64,000 nt of DNA from the NCBI GenBank assembly GCA_963835855.1, contig CAWIHA010000021.1:1-64000 (forward strand). The letters run 5' to 3'. A model generated the notes under the pieces. That model saw only the letters and a program-made list of their open reading frames with translations, was not told the DNA's origin and searched no databases. This DNA comes from CAWIHA01 sp963835855. GTDB lineage: Bacteria > Acidobacteriota > Terriglobia > Bryobacterales > Bryobacteraceae. Made by a program: the position numbers and the translations under genes. Below are positions 1 through 8,404 of the stretch, piece by piece. Position 1 is the first letter of the stretch, and each line of letters opens with the position of its first letter.

Positions 1-305
1 TTTTGGGCCCGCTGCTCGCGCGCTGGTTCCAGACCCTGCTCCGAGTGCGCCAACTGCAGCGCGGAGACGTCCGGGCCTCCGATGCTACGCTGCTCTACAC
101 ACGTATGCTCAAATTGCTGAAACGGCGCGGGTTCGAGAAGCCCGCCTGGATCACGCCCGCCGAGTTTGTGCGATTCCTGCCGCCCTCGCCGGCCACCAAG
201 CTGGTCGAGGACTTCACCGCGGCGTACAATGACCTGCGGTTCGGGGCCCAAAGCGGCGCCGCGCCGCGCATGGTCGAGCTCCTCGCGCAGCTCGAACGTT
301 CCTAG
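1..305 (+). CDS. C-terminal end of a DUF4129 / transglutaminase-type membrane protein (partial)
   Basis: The frame is open at the left edge, so only the last 100 or so residues are present. The segment is a soluble helical tail with RARTxxLYTRMLKLLKRRGF-like character followed by TPAEFVRFL and a hydrophobic FTAAYNDLRFG stretch. This pattern is the DUF4129 domain found at the C terminus of TgpA-type transglutaminase membrane proteins, or as a stand-alone membrane protein. The catalytic transglutaminase part, if any, lies outside the window, so the exact protein cannot be named. It ends 47 nt before the glycosyltransferase gene on the same strand. Confidence 0.6.
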   Translation, partial: LGPLLARWFQTLLRVRQLQRGDVRASDATLLYTRMLKLLKRRGFEKPAWITPAEFVRFLPPSPATKLVEDFTAAYNDLRFGAQSGAAPRMVELLAQLERS

Positions 306-352
306 AACCTGGCGGCGATTTTTCCCCTTTCGATCCACTATCCATAAAGAGG

Positions 353-2248
353 ATGGCACTCGCCGAGCGATCGCTGTGTGTCTGCCTGGTTCTGCTCGCG
401 GCTTGGATACTGGTCAGCGGCCTGGATGATTTGTTCCTGGATTTTGTGTGGCTATGGGACTGGGTGCGGCGCCGCCTGTTCGCGCATGGAAGCGTTGTAC
501 CGCCGCCGGAGGCGGAACTGGATCGCGTTCCGCGGCGGCACATCGCTATCTTCGTGCCGCTGTGGCGCGAGCACGACGTGATCGGCCGGATGCTCGAGCA
601 CAACATCGCGGCCATTCGCTATCCGGACTATGAATTCTTTGTCGGCGCCTACCCGAACGATGAGCCAACCATCGTAGCGGTGCGCGAGGCGGAAGCGCGG
701 TTTCACAACATCCACCTGGCTCTGTGCCCGCACGATGGCCCGACCTCGAAGGCGGACTGCCTGAACTGGGTCTACCAACGCATGCAGCTTTATGAAGATC
801 GGAGCGGCGTGCGGTTCGAGATTGTGGTGCTGCACGATGCCGAGGACCTCATTCACCCCGAGGAACTGCGCTGGCTCAACTACTATTCGCGCGACTACGA
901 AATGGTGCAGATCCCCGTGCTGCCGCTGATCACACCCTTCCGCAGGTTCACGCACGGCCTTTACTGCGACGAGTTCGCCGAGTACCAAACTAAAGATCTT
1001 CCCGCACGCCAAATCCTCGGCGGCTTCATTCCCTCTAACGGCGTAGGCACGGGTTACGCGCGTTCGGCGCTCGAAATGCTGGCCTCGTCGGATCACGGCG
1101 ACATTTTTGATCCGAGCTGCCTGACCGAAGACTACGAAAACGGATTCCGTTTGCAGCAACTCGGCTCAAGGCAACTGTTCGTGCCGGTCCGGTTCCTCGC
1201 CGGGCGGCCGGTGGCAACGCGTGAGCACTTTCCGCAACGGTTCCGGTCCGCCTTGAAGCAGCGCACACGGTGGGTGATGGGCATTGCTTTGCAAGGGTGG
1301 GAACGGCACGGCTGGCGGGCCGGATGGCGCCAGGCATACTGGTTCTGGCGCGACCGCAAGGGGCTGATCGGGAATTTTGCCACTGTGCTCGCGAACGCGA
1401 TACTCGCCTGCGGCGTTATGACATGGCTATGGAGCCGTGCGGCCGGCGCGGTGTGGCTGCTGGCGAGAACCACTACGCACGTTCCCGCGCTGTGGCTGCT
1501 GTACGCGACGATGCCTCTCCCGTTCGTGCGGCTGGGCGTGCGATTCGCGTGCGTCACCCGGATATACGGCTGGAAGTTCGCACTCGGCGTGCCGCTGCGG
1601 GTGTTCTTGGGAAACTGGTTGAATGCAATGGCGACTATGGCGGCGCTCGGCCGCTACGGGCTGGCGAGGCTTCGGCGCCAGTCTCTCACATGGCTGAAAA
1701 CGGACCATATCTATCCGTCTCGGGCTGCACTCGTTCGCCACAAGCGGCTGTTCGGAGAGATTTTGGTTTCGAGCGGTTTCGTCGGACAACCGGATGTACA
1801 GGAGGCGCTGCGCTCCAAACCCGCACATGTGCGCCTCGGCGAGCACCTGATGGCGCTTGGCCGGCTGAGCGAGGGACGGCTTTGGCAAACACTCAGCGCT
1901 CAGCAGAACGTCCCCCTGGCCGAGCTTCACGCGCCCGACGTGCCGGTCTGGACGGCGCGGACGCTGCCAGCCTCCTTCGCGCGCAAATGGAAAGTGCTGC
2001 CGTTCCGGATTCAGGAGGGCCGGTTATATCTGGCCGGAACGGATCTGCCGAGCGATGAGATGCAGCACGAACTCGAAGGCCTCACGCGGCTCAGCATGGA
2101 GTTCCGGTACGTGACCGCGAGCAACCTCGAGGAGTTGACGGACAAGCTGCTCGGCGGGCCCTATGGCGGCGCGAAGAATCGCACCGGCTCGAGTGCCACC
2201 ACCTTCCATTTCTTCCCCCGGCGTTCGAGCCGGCACGTCACGTCCTGA
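353..2248 (+). CDS. NfrB-like membrane glycosyltransferase with C-terminal MshEN domain
   Basis: This 631-aa protein predicts a processive family 2 glycosyltransferase that would make or export a surface glycan at the inner membrane. An N-terminal membrane segment (about residues 6-30) precedes a GT2 domain (about 60-310) with the acidic HDAED motif, LTEDYE, and KQRTRW, the Q-x-x-R-W signature of processive enzymes. Two or three membrane segments follow (about 340-440). The C terminus (about 460-520) holds two consecutive MshEN-type motifs, KRLFGEILVSSGFV and VRLGEHLMALGRLSEG, ending with QQ. MshEN motifs bind c-di-GMP in MshE and in E. coli NfrB, the phage N4 adsorption factor. The domain order matches NfrB, although that protein is longer. 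The start has a purine-rich AAAGAGG directly before the ATG. The 3' end overlaps a convergent gene by 88 nt. Confidence 0.85.
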   Translation: MALAERSLCVCLVLLAAWILVSGLDDLFLDFVWLWDWVRRRLFAHGSVVPPPEAELDRVPRRHIAIFVPLWREHDVIGRMLEHNIAAIRYPDYEFFVGAYPNDEPTIVAVREAEARFHNIHLALCPHDGPTSKADCLNWVYQRMQLYEDRSGVRFEIVVLHDAEDLIHPEELRWLNYYSRDYEMVQIPVLPLITPFRRFTHGLYCDEFAEYQTKDLPARQILGGFIPSNGVGTGYARSALEMLASSDHGDIFDPSCLTEDYENGFRLQQLGSRQLFVPVRFLAGRPVATREHFPQRFRSALKQRTRWVMGIALQGWERHGWRAGWRQAYWFWRDRKGLIGNFATVLANAILACGVMTWLWSRAAGAVWLLARTTTHVPALWLLYATMPLPFVRLGVRFACVTRIYGWKFALGVPLRVFLGNWLNAMATMAALGRYGLARLRRQSLTWLKTDHIYPSRAALVRHKRLFGEILVSSGFVGQPDVQEALRSKPAHVRLGEHLMALGRLSEGRLWQTLSAQQNVPLAELHAPDVPVWTARTLPASFARKWKVLPFRIQEGRLYLAGTDLPSDEMQHELEGLTRLSMEFRYVTASNLEELTDKLLGGPYGGAKNRTGSSATTFHFFPRRSSRHVTS

Positions 2249-2568
2249 CGCCGGTATACCGTCGGAGCGGCCGGACTATCCACGGTGATCTCGAGCGCCC
2301 AGTCCAGCACGACCGTGCGATGACGCTCGTCGCCCTCGTCCTTCACAACTTCCACCGAAGATGCCAGATCGGCCTGGCTCACGAGCGCGTTGACGCCCTG
2401 GACGAACCGATCGTAATCCGGCATGGCCGGATCGAATTTCTCCAGAAATCTGGCCGCATTGCTCGAGCTGAGGGCTTCGGCAGCCCGGCTAAACAGATCG
2501 ATCACATCGTCGTGTGCGCCCGCAGCCGCGAGGCACGCGGCCGGGATCATGATGACGGCGCAACGCAA
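2161..2568 (-). CDS. Small secreted hypothetical protein, NTF2-like
   Basis: A 135-aa protein with a short hydrophobic leader ending AAAGAH, consistent with export. The rest (FSRAAEALSSSNAARFLEKF ... CRLERRGKKWKVVALEPVRF) has the layout of an NTF2/SnoaL-like alpha-beta fold: a helix around a 'deplete to zero' site followed by strands with an internal WxL pattern. No catalytic residues can be assigned, so function is unknown. It is the last gene of the argJ-side minus-strand block, 13 nt downstream of argJ. Its end overlaps the convergent glycosyltransferase by 88 nt, which could create antisense 3' ends. Confidence 0.65.
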   Translation of the reverse strand: MRCAVIMIPAACLAAAGAHDDVIDLFSRAAEALSSSNAARFLEKFDPAMPDYDRFVQGVNALVSQADLASSVEVVKDEGDERHRTVVLDWALEITVDSPAAPTVYRRQDVTCRLERRGKKWKVVALEPVRFFAPP

Positions 2569-2581
2569 GACGGTGCGCGCC

Positions 2582-3760
2582 CTAAGTCCGATAGCTCGCG
2601 TTGATGCGAACGTATTTCTCCGTAAGATCGCAGGTCCAGAAGCGGGTTTCGCCCTGGCCCTTGCCTTGAATGAGGAACCGGATCAGGCACTCCTGCTCGT
2701 CCATTTTCTGTTTCAGTTCGCGCTCGGAAAACTTGGCTGCCACGCCGGAGCGGCACACACACACGCGCTGCACGAAAACATCGACCTTGGCGGGATCGAA
2801 TGCCACGCCTGAGTTGCCGGCCGCCGAGAGGATGCGCCCCCAGTTCGGGTCCGAGCCGGCCACCGCCGTCTTGACCAGCGGCGAGTTGGCGATCGAGCGC
2901 GCGATCCGCGTGGCTTCGCCGTCGTCCCTGGCGCCGGAGACGTGAATCGTGATCAGCTTGCGGGCCCCTTCCCCGTCGCGCGCGATCTTTTCCGCCAGGT
3001 CTTCCATCACCCACGAGAGGACTTCCTGGAACACGAGCCGCTCCTTTTGGTTCGGTTCCACGCCGGAAGCGCCGTTCGCGAGCAGCACCAGCGTATCGTT
3101 CGTAGAGGTGTCACCATCAATCGATACGCGGTGATAACTGCGCTCGGTGGCGGCGGCGAGCATTCGCCGCAGCACGGGCGCCGCAATCGCCGCATCGCTG
3201 ACCACGAACGCGAGCGTGGTCGCCGTCTGCGGCTGAATCATGCCCGAGCCCTTCGTCATTCCCGCAATGTGAACCGTCCCGGCGCGCAGAGGCACCTCGC
3301 CGAACGCCATCTTCGGCATGTGGTCCGTGGTAAGGATCGCGCGGGCAGCATCGGCAAAGCCATCCTCCGAGAGCCGGTCGAACAGGCGTGGGAGCGCGTT
3401 GTGGATGAGCTTCGCATCCAACTCGACTCCGATCACGCCCGTGGAAGCTGGCAGCACTTGCTCGACCGGCGCGCGCAGGAATTTTGCGACCGCGCGGCAG
3501 GATGCGAGCGCGACGCGGTCGCCCGTGCGGGTGGCGCAGTTCGCGTTGCCCGCATTCGCCAGAACGGCGCGCGTGAGTCCGTGCGAAGCGCGGATGTGTC
3601 TGCGCGCGAGCCTGACCGGAGCGGCGAGCACGCGGTTTCGCGTGAACATGGCCGCCGCCGAGGCCGGCGCCTCCGAAAGGATCAGCGCCAGATCGTCCTG
3701 CTTCTCTTTCCGGATGCCTGCGTACGTGGAAGCGTATCGATACCCCAGCGGAAGTTTCAC
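2582..3760 (-). CDS. argJ: Bifunctional ornithine acetyltransferase / N-acetylglutamate synthase
   Basis: ArgJ transfers acetyl from N-acetylornithine to glutamate, closing the acetyl cycle of arginine synthesis; some members also use acetyl-CoA. At 392 aa it has normal length. The precursor is cleaved between alpha and beta chains before a nucleophilic threonine, here at about residue 181 in MTKGSGMIQPQTATTLAF. The family's C-terminal signature INASYRT is present. The usual N-M-A-T context reads Q-T-A-T, a mild departure. Its start codon overlaps the fmt stop by 4 nt (ATGA type), so it is probably translated together with fmt. Whether the enzyme is mono- or bifunctional cannot be read from the sequence. 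Confidence 0.95.
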   Translation of the reverse strand: MKLPLGYRYASTYAGIRKEKQDDLALILSEAPASAAAMFTRNRVLAAPVRLARRHIRASHGLTRAVLANAGNANCATRTGDRVALASCRAVAKFLRAPVEQVLPASTGVIGVELDAKLIHNALPRLFDRLSEDGFADAARAILTTDHMPKMAFGEVPLRAGTVHIAGMTKGSGMIQPQTATTLAFVVSDAAIAAPVLRRMLAAATERSYHRVSIDGDTSTNDTLVLLANGASGVEPNQKERLVFQEVLSWVMEDLAEKIARDGEGARKLITIHVSGARDDGEATRIARSIANSPLVKTAVAGSDPNWGRILSAAGNSGVAFDPAKVDVFVQRVCVCRSGVAAKFSERELKQKMDEQECLIRFLIQGKGQGETRFWTCDLTEKYVRINASYRT

Positions 3761-4707
3761 CGGCTCATCTCCAGCAGTTCATTCTCCTTCAGATGATAGC
3801 CGTTCAGGAAGTCGGCCGTGGGCATGCGCCTCTTGCCCTCCGGTTGCACCTCAACCAGTTCGAGGGCCGTGCCCTCGCTGCACCTCACCAACAGCCGGCC
3901 TTTCCGCGGGTGCAGCGACCCTGGCGGTCCCCCCTCGGAGCGTCCCGCCTCCCGCTCCGGCAGGCGTGTTTTCCAGAGCTGGAGGATGCGGCCGCGGAAC
4001 CCCGTGTAGCAGCCGGGCCATGGCAGGAAGCCGCGCACCCGGTTGTGGATCTCCTGCGCGCGCTTCGTCCAGTCGATGCGGCCATCTTCCTTCTTGAGTG
4101 CGGGCGCGAATGTCACCCTTGATGAATCCTGCGCCATTGGAACGATTCTACCGTTCTCGAGGCCGGCCAGTGTATTCGAGAGCAGATCCGCGCCCATGCG
4201 CGCCAGGCGCTCGCTGAGCTCAATCGCGTTTTCCTCCGGCCCAATTTCGGTTTCCGCCTGCAGCAGAATATCCCCGGTGTCGAGCCCAGCGTCAATGTGC
4301 ATTGTCGTGACCCCCGTGCGCGTTTCACCGTTCGCGATGGCCCATTGAACCGGCGCCGCGCCACGGTATTTCGGAAGCAGCGACGCATGCACGTTAAGGA
4401 TGCCGCGCGGAGGAATATCGATGATCGTTTGCGGAATGATCTTACCGTAACCAACCACCACCATCGCATCCGGCCGCAGGCTCCGCAGGAATTCGATGAC
4501 GTCCGGCTGCCGGATGCTCGTCGGCTGGCAAACGCGCAGGTTCAGCCGCAGCGCGGCGTTCTTCACCGGAGATGCCGCGAGCTCCTGGCCGCGCCCTTTC
4601 GGGCGGTCCGGCTGCGTGAGCACGGCGGCGATTTCGTGCCCGCTCTCGACGATTCGCTCGAGCGTGGGCACGGCGAATTCGGGCGTCCCCAGGAATACCA
4701 GCCGCAC
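3757..4707 (-). CDS. fmt: Methionyl-tRNA formyltransferase
   Basis: This enzyme formylates initiator Met-tRNA using 10-formyltetrahydrofolate. The 316-aa protein begins MRLVFLGTPEFAVPTLERI, the Rossmann start of the family. It carries the folate-binding and catalytic NVHASLLPKYRGAAPVQWAI stretch (Asn-x-His-x-SLLP) and the catalytic Asp in HIDAGLDTGDIL. The C-terminal OB-fold region that contacts tRNA follows from about residue 205. It lies 3 nt downstream of def, its usual partner, and overlaps argJ, so the def-fmt pair is translationally linked. Confidence 0.97.
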   Translation of the reverse strand: MRLVFLGTPEFAVPTLERIVESGHEIAAVLTQPDRPKGRGQELAASPVKNAALRLNLRVCQPTSIRQPDVIEFLRSLRPDAMVVVGYGKIIPQTIIDIPPRGILNVHASLLPKYRGAAPVQWAIANGETRTGVTTMHIDAGLDTGDILLQAETEIGPEENAIELSERLARMGADLLSNTLAGLENGRIVPMAQDSSRVTFAPALKKEDGRIDWTKRAQEIHNRVRGFLPWPGCYTGFRGRILQLWKTRLPEREAGRSEGGPPGSLHPRKGRLLVRCSEGTALELVEVQPEGKRRMPTADFLNGYHLKENELLEMSR

Positions 4708-4710
4708 TGG

Positions 4711-5226
4711 CTATTTCCACTCGCCGGCTCTTGCCATTTTGCGGATCTTCCGCCGGATGAGATCGCGCTTCAGCGCGCTGATGTGCTTGATGTAAAGCTT
4801 CCCGTTCAGGTGATCAGTCTCGTGCAGGAAGGCGCGGGCCAGCAGGTCCTCGCCCGTGGTCTCCACAGTCTCGCCCTTCGCGTTCTGCGCTCGCACGGTG
4901 ACGCGTTTGCCGCGCTTCACGTCCTCTCTGAAGCCGGGGAGGCTCAGACAGCCCTCCTCACCTACCTGTGTGCCTTCGTTGTGCACGATCTGCGGGTTGA
5001 TCAATACCAGCCGCTTGGCCGGGTCCTCGCCGAAGGAGGCGTCAATGACCGCAATACAGCTCGAGATGCCGATCTGCGGCGCGGCGAGTCCTACTCCCTT
5101 GGCCGCGTACATCGACTCGAACATATCCTCAATCAGCTTCTCGAGTTCCGGCGTGCCGAACTCCCTCACCGGTTCGGCGGGGCTCTCCAACACCGGATTA
5201 CCGTACTTCACGATCGGGTAAACCAT
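4711..5226 (-). CDS. def: Peptide deformylase
   Basis: Deformylase removes the N-formyl group from nascent proteins, reversing the fmt product after initiation. All three metal-site motifs are visible in 171 aa: GVGLAAPQIG, EGCLSLPG (metal-binding Cys) and LHETDHLNG (two His and the catalytic Glu). This is a complete, active-looking type I enzyme. The start ATG overlaps the aroC stop by one base, and fmt starts 3 nt after its stop, giving a tight aroC-def-fmt-argJ order. Confidence 0.97.
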   Translation of the reverse strand: MVYPIVKYGNPVLESPAEPVREFGTPELEKLIEDMFESMYAAKGVGLAAPQIGISSCIAVIDASFGEDPAKRLVLINPQIVHNEGTQVGEEGCLSLPGFREDVKRGKRVTVRAQNAKGETVETTGEDLLARAFLHETDHLNGKLYIKHISALKRDLIRRKIRKMARAGEWK

Positions 5227-6398
5227 CAGAAGTTCTTCACCTGCTCGAGATACGATTCGAAGCTCCGGCGCGTCTCACCGAGCGAGTCCCCGCCGAACTT
5301 TTCGAGGAACGCCTGCGCGAGCACGATCGCAATCATGACTTCGCCGATTACCCCGGCGGCGGGGACCACGCAGACATCGCTGCGCTCGTAAGCGGCTGAC
5401 GCCGGCTCACGCGTGGCAAAATCGACGGACTCGAGCGGGCGGCGCAGAGTGGAGATCGGCTTCAGCAGACCGCGCACCACGATGTCCTCGCCGTTCGTGA
5501 TGCCGCCCTCGATGCCGCCGGCGCGGTTCGAGCCGCGCGTGAAGCGCCGCGCTTGGCGATCGTAATGGATCGTATCCTGCACCGCGGAGCCGCAAGCGGC
5601 GGCCGCTTCCGCGGCACGGCCGATTTCGACACCCTTCACCGCCTGGATGGACATGATCGCCTGCGCGATGCGGCCGTCGAGGCGCGTATCCCAGGCGATG
5701 TGCGAGCCGAGGCCGGGCGGCACGTTGTGCGCGATGACCTCGAATACGCCGCCGATCGTGTCCGCTGTCCGGTACGCCTCGTCAACAGCTTCTTTCATCC
5801 GCCGCTCGGCTTCGGCGTCCACCGAGCCCAGGAGCACCTCCTCCTTCTCGCTCAACGCCACGAGTTCATCCCATCCGGCTGCGCGCTCCAGCCGCGCGCG
5901 GCCGACCGCGATCACATGGCTCAGCACGCCAATGCCGAACTGCGCGAGAAATGCCTTCGCCAGTGCGCCCACTGCGACCCGCGCCGTGGTTTCACGCGCG
6001 CTGGCGCGTTCGAGAATGTACCGCGCGTCGTGGAAATTGAACTTCAGCGCGCCGGCCAGATCCGCGTGGCCGGGCCGCGGCCGCAGCACCGGCTTCTTCT
6101 TGTCATCGGCGCCCGGGAAGTTTTCAACGGGCAGTGCTTCGGTCCAGTTCTGCCAGTCGCGGTTACGAATCAGGATCGCGATCGGCGAGCCGATGGTCTC
6201 GGAGTGCCGGACACCCGAAATGATCTCGGCGCGGTCGCTTTCCATCTTCATGCGCCCGCCGCGGCCGTAACCTTGTTGGCGGCGCCATAGCTCGCGGTCG
6301 ATCGCGGCGGTCGAGACGGGCACGCCGGCGGGCAGGCCCGTCAGCACGGCTACAAGGCCTTCGCCGTGGGATTCTCCAGCCGTCTCGAATCGAAGCAT
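5226..6398 (-). CDS. aroC: Chorismate synthase
   Basis: AroC makes chorismate from EPSP, the last step of the shared aromatic pathway, using reduced FMN. I place the start at 6398 because MLRFETAGESHGEGLVAVL is the conserved N terminus; an upstream in-frame ATG at 6527 would add 43 residues not typical of the family. This gives 390 aa. The signatures RPGHADLAGALKFN, ARETTARVAVGALAKAFL, SHVIAVGRARL, GSNRAGGIEGGITNGEDIVVRGLLKPISTL and the FATREPASAAYERSDVCVVPAAGVIGE end are all present. It is the first gene of the minus-strand aroC-def-fmt-argJ block. Confidence 0.95.
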   Translation of the reverse strand: MLRFETAGESHGEGLVAVLTGLPAGVPVSTAAIDRELWRRQQGYGRGGRMKMESDRAEIISGVRHSETIGSPIAILIRNRDWQNWTEALPVENFPGADDKKKPVLRPRPGHADLAGALKFNFHDARYILERASARETTARVAVGALAKAFLAQFGIGVLSHVIAVGRARLERAAGWDELVALSEKEEVLLGSVDAEAERRMKEAVDEAYRTADTIGGVFEVIAHNVPPGLGSHIAWDTRLDGRIAQAIMSIQAVKGVEIGRAAEAAAACGSAVQDTIHYDRQARRFTRGSNRAGGIEGGITNGEDIVVRGLLKPISTLRRPLESVDFATREPASAAYERSDVCVVPAAGVIGEVMIAIVLAQAFLEKFGGDSLGETRRSFESYLEQVKNF

Positions 6399-6577
6399 TG
6401 GAATCGCTCTGCGTGCGGCCAAGCCGCCCCGCCAAACACGTTTATCGTAGCGAACCCCGCGCTCTGGCAGCAACTTGGACAGACGCGGCTTTCGCCCCGT
6501 TTTCCCTTGTACAAACGAGATCGCCACTAGTGTCCGCGAATTTTCTTTCGAAAAATCGGAATTTTCAGGTACACTGA

Positions 6578-7216
6578 ATGGTTACTATCGCGGGTTCGGA
6601 ATTCCTGGGAATCCATCAGTTCGAACGGAGCAGGGAAGAGATGGATAAGATCGAGCGTTTAGCCGGGCGTCTTGCTCACGATTGCAATCGCTTGGCGTTT
6701 AACAATCTTGAGGAAGCACTGGAAGCCGCCCCGCTCCTTCGCGAGCTCACCAACGAGCTGGCCGCGGAGGTCCGCGCATCGCACTGTGGGGAGCCCTCCG
6801 GCGAAGCTCTCTTTCCAGACCGTGAGGATGCAAGCATGACGGTCCTGCTCGTTGAGGCGGAGTCTGAAGAACGCTCGGCCTTGTGCGGTATGTTGATCGA
6901 GCGGGGCTACAGGGTGCTGGAATCCGGCGCCGGCGCCGATGCGTTGCGGTTTTGCCACTGCCACCCGGGTCCGGTTCGTCTGCTGCTCACGGATATGCTC
7001 CTGCCTGATATGAGCGGCCGCGAGCTGGCCGAGCGCGCTTCACTACTGCGCCCCGGGATGACCGTGATTTACATGTCGGGCTACGCGGATGATGAGATTC
7101 TATCCTGTGGCTTGCTCCTGCCCGGCATGACCGTGTTGAAGAAGCCGGTGACGGCCGCGGCCCTTGCTGACAAATTGACCGAAGTGCTCGAGTGCCAACT
7201 CGTAGTCATCGGCTAG
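6578..7216 (+). CDS. Orphan response-regulator receiver protein
   Basis: Residues 80-212 form a CheY-like receiver: acidic pocket VEAESEE, a phospho-acceptor Asp near residue 139 in LLLTDMLLPDMSGREL, a T/S-like YMSGYADDE step and the conserved Lys in VLKKPV. Residues 20-70 resemble a decayed histidine-kinase dimerisation region (LAGRLAHDCN then an LL-rich helix), without an HATPase domain. The arrangement suggests the tail of a hybrid kinase that kept only the receiver. No DNA-binding output domain is present, so it may act through protein-protein contacts. The partner kinase is not adjacent. Confidence 0.8.
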   Translation: MVTIAGSEFLGIHQFERSREEMDKIERLAGRLAHDCNRLAFNNLEEALEAAPLLRELTNELAAEVRASHCGEPSGEALFPDREDASMTVLLVEAESEERSALCGMLIERGYRVLESGAGADALRFCHCHPGPVRLLLTDMLLPDMSGRELAERASLLRPGMTVIYMSGYADDEILSCGLLLPGMTVLKKPVTAAALADKLTEVLECQLVVIG

Positions 7217-7330
7217 GGTGCCGTCGCCGAAGTTGCCCTGTGCAAAGCGGGGAGAGTCGCCTACTGCACCAATTCCTCCTACCGCCAACGATCCACAATC
7301 GACGGCCCACAATCCACTCCCGGCGATCTG

Positions 7331-8347
7331 TCACTTGCCTTTCCCCGTGTTCTCGACGATGCTCATCGCGAAGTAGTTGACCACCTTCGCCTGATTCCGC
7401 GCCACCTCGTAATAGGCGTTTCTCAGTAGCTGATCCTTGCGGCTGAGCAAGCCCGACCGGATCGTCTGCTGCACACGCGGATCGTTGAGCTCGCGCTGGC
7501 CCGCCGGCTCCTTCGAAATCACCCTGAGGATACGGTAGGACTGCTGGCCCGGCAGAATCGGCGAGATCTGGCCCGGCTGCATCCCCAGAATCAGCTTGGT
7601 CAGCTCTGGGTTAAAGGCGGAAAGCGGTAGGTAGCCGAGATCGCCGCCGTTCGGCGCCGAGTTGCCGTCCTCCGAGTAATTCTCGGCCAGCATGCCGAAA
7701 TCGTCGCCCTGGCTGAGGCGCGTGGCGATCATCTGGATCTTCTGCCGCGCTTGCTGGTCGTTTTGCGCTTTATCGTTCTTCAGGTTGCGGACGCTTGACT
7801 CCGGCGTCGCCGTTACGAGGATCTGCGCCAGGTGGACGGTCGCCTCGGCGCGGTTGAAGCTGGCCCGGTTCGCGTTGTAGTAATCGGAGATTTCCTTGTC
7901 GGTGATCGTGATCTTCGAAGTGATCTCCTTGTTGACCAGCTTCTGGACGCTCAGGTCGCGCGTCAGTTGCGCCTTCACATCGCTCACCGTCATCTTGCGC
8001 GCATCGAGCTGCCTTTGAAACTCCTCTTGCGTGTAAGGCGCCTTCAGCTCGTTGAACTTGGCGTCAACTTCGGAATCGGTGGCCATCAGGTTGAGCTTCT
8101 CGGCGCGCTGCAGCATGATCTCGTTCTCGATGAGTGTGCGCAGGACTTCGAGCTTCTGGATCTGCATCAGGTCTTCGCTCGCGCGCTCGCCTGGTGTGGA
8201 CAACTGCGCTCGGTAGATTCGTTCCACGTCGCTGTAGGTAATCGGCCGGTTGTTGACCATCGCCGCGACGTTGGCTGGCGGAGTTCTGTGGCAGGCCGCC
8301 AGGATGATCACTCCGGCCAGCAGGACGGTAAAATGCCGTACGTTCAT
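7331..8347 (-). CDS. SurA/PpiC-type peptidyl-prolyl isomerase lipoprotein
   Basis: The leader ends VIILAACHRTPP with a lipobox (L-A-A-C), so the 338-aa protein should be lipid-anchored and face the periplasm. A SurA N-terminal-like chaperone region (about 25-165; FVEN... IENEIMLQRAEKL) precedes a parvulin PPIase domain (about 170-270) with VHLAQILV, LSQGDDFGMLAENYSEDGNSAPNGGDLGYL and the IL pattern of the family. It likely assists folding of exported outer-membrane proteins. It sits 57 nt downstream of fabD on the same strand, without an obvious functional link. Confidence 0.85.
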   Translation of the reverse strand: MNVRHFTVLLAGVIILAACHRTPPANVAAMVNNRPITYSDVERIYRAQLSTPGERASEDLMQIQKLEVLRTLIENEIMLQRAEKLNLMATDSEVDAKFNELKAPYTQEEFQRQLDARKMTVSDVKAQLTRDLSVQKLVNKEITSKITITDKEISDYYNANRASFNRAEATVHLAQILVTATPESSVRNLKNDKAQNDQQARQKIQMIATRLSQGDDFGMLAENYSEDGNSAPNGGDLGYLPLSAFNPELTKLILGMQPGQISPILPGQQSYRILRVISKEPAGQRELNDPRVQQTIRSGLLSRKDQLLRNAYYEVARNQAKVVNYFAMSIVENTGKGK

Positions 8348-8404
8348 AACCCCACTATTCTAACTGGCGCGGCCCGTGGCCGGGCAGCGGCCGCGATCCA
8401 CGGG

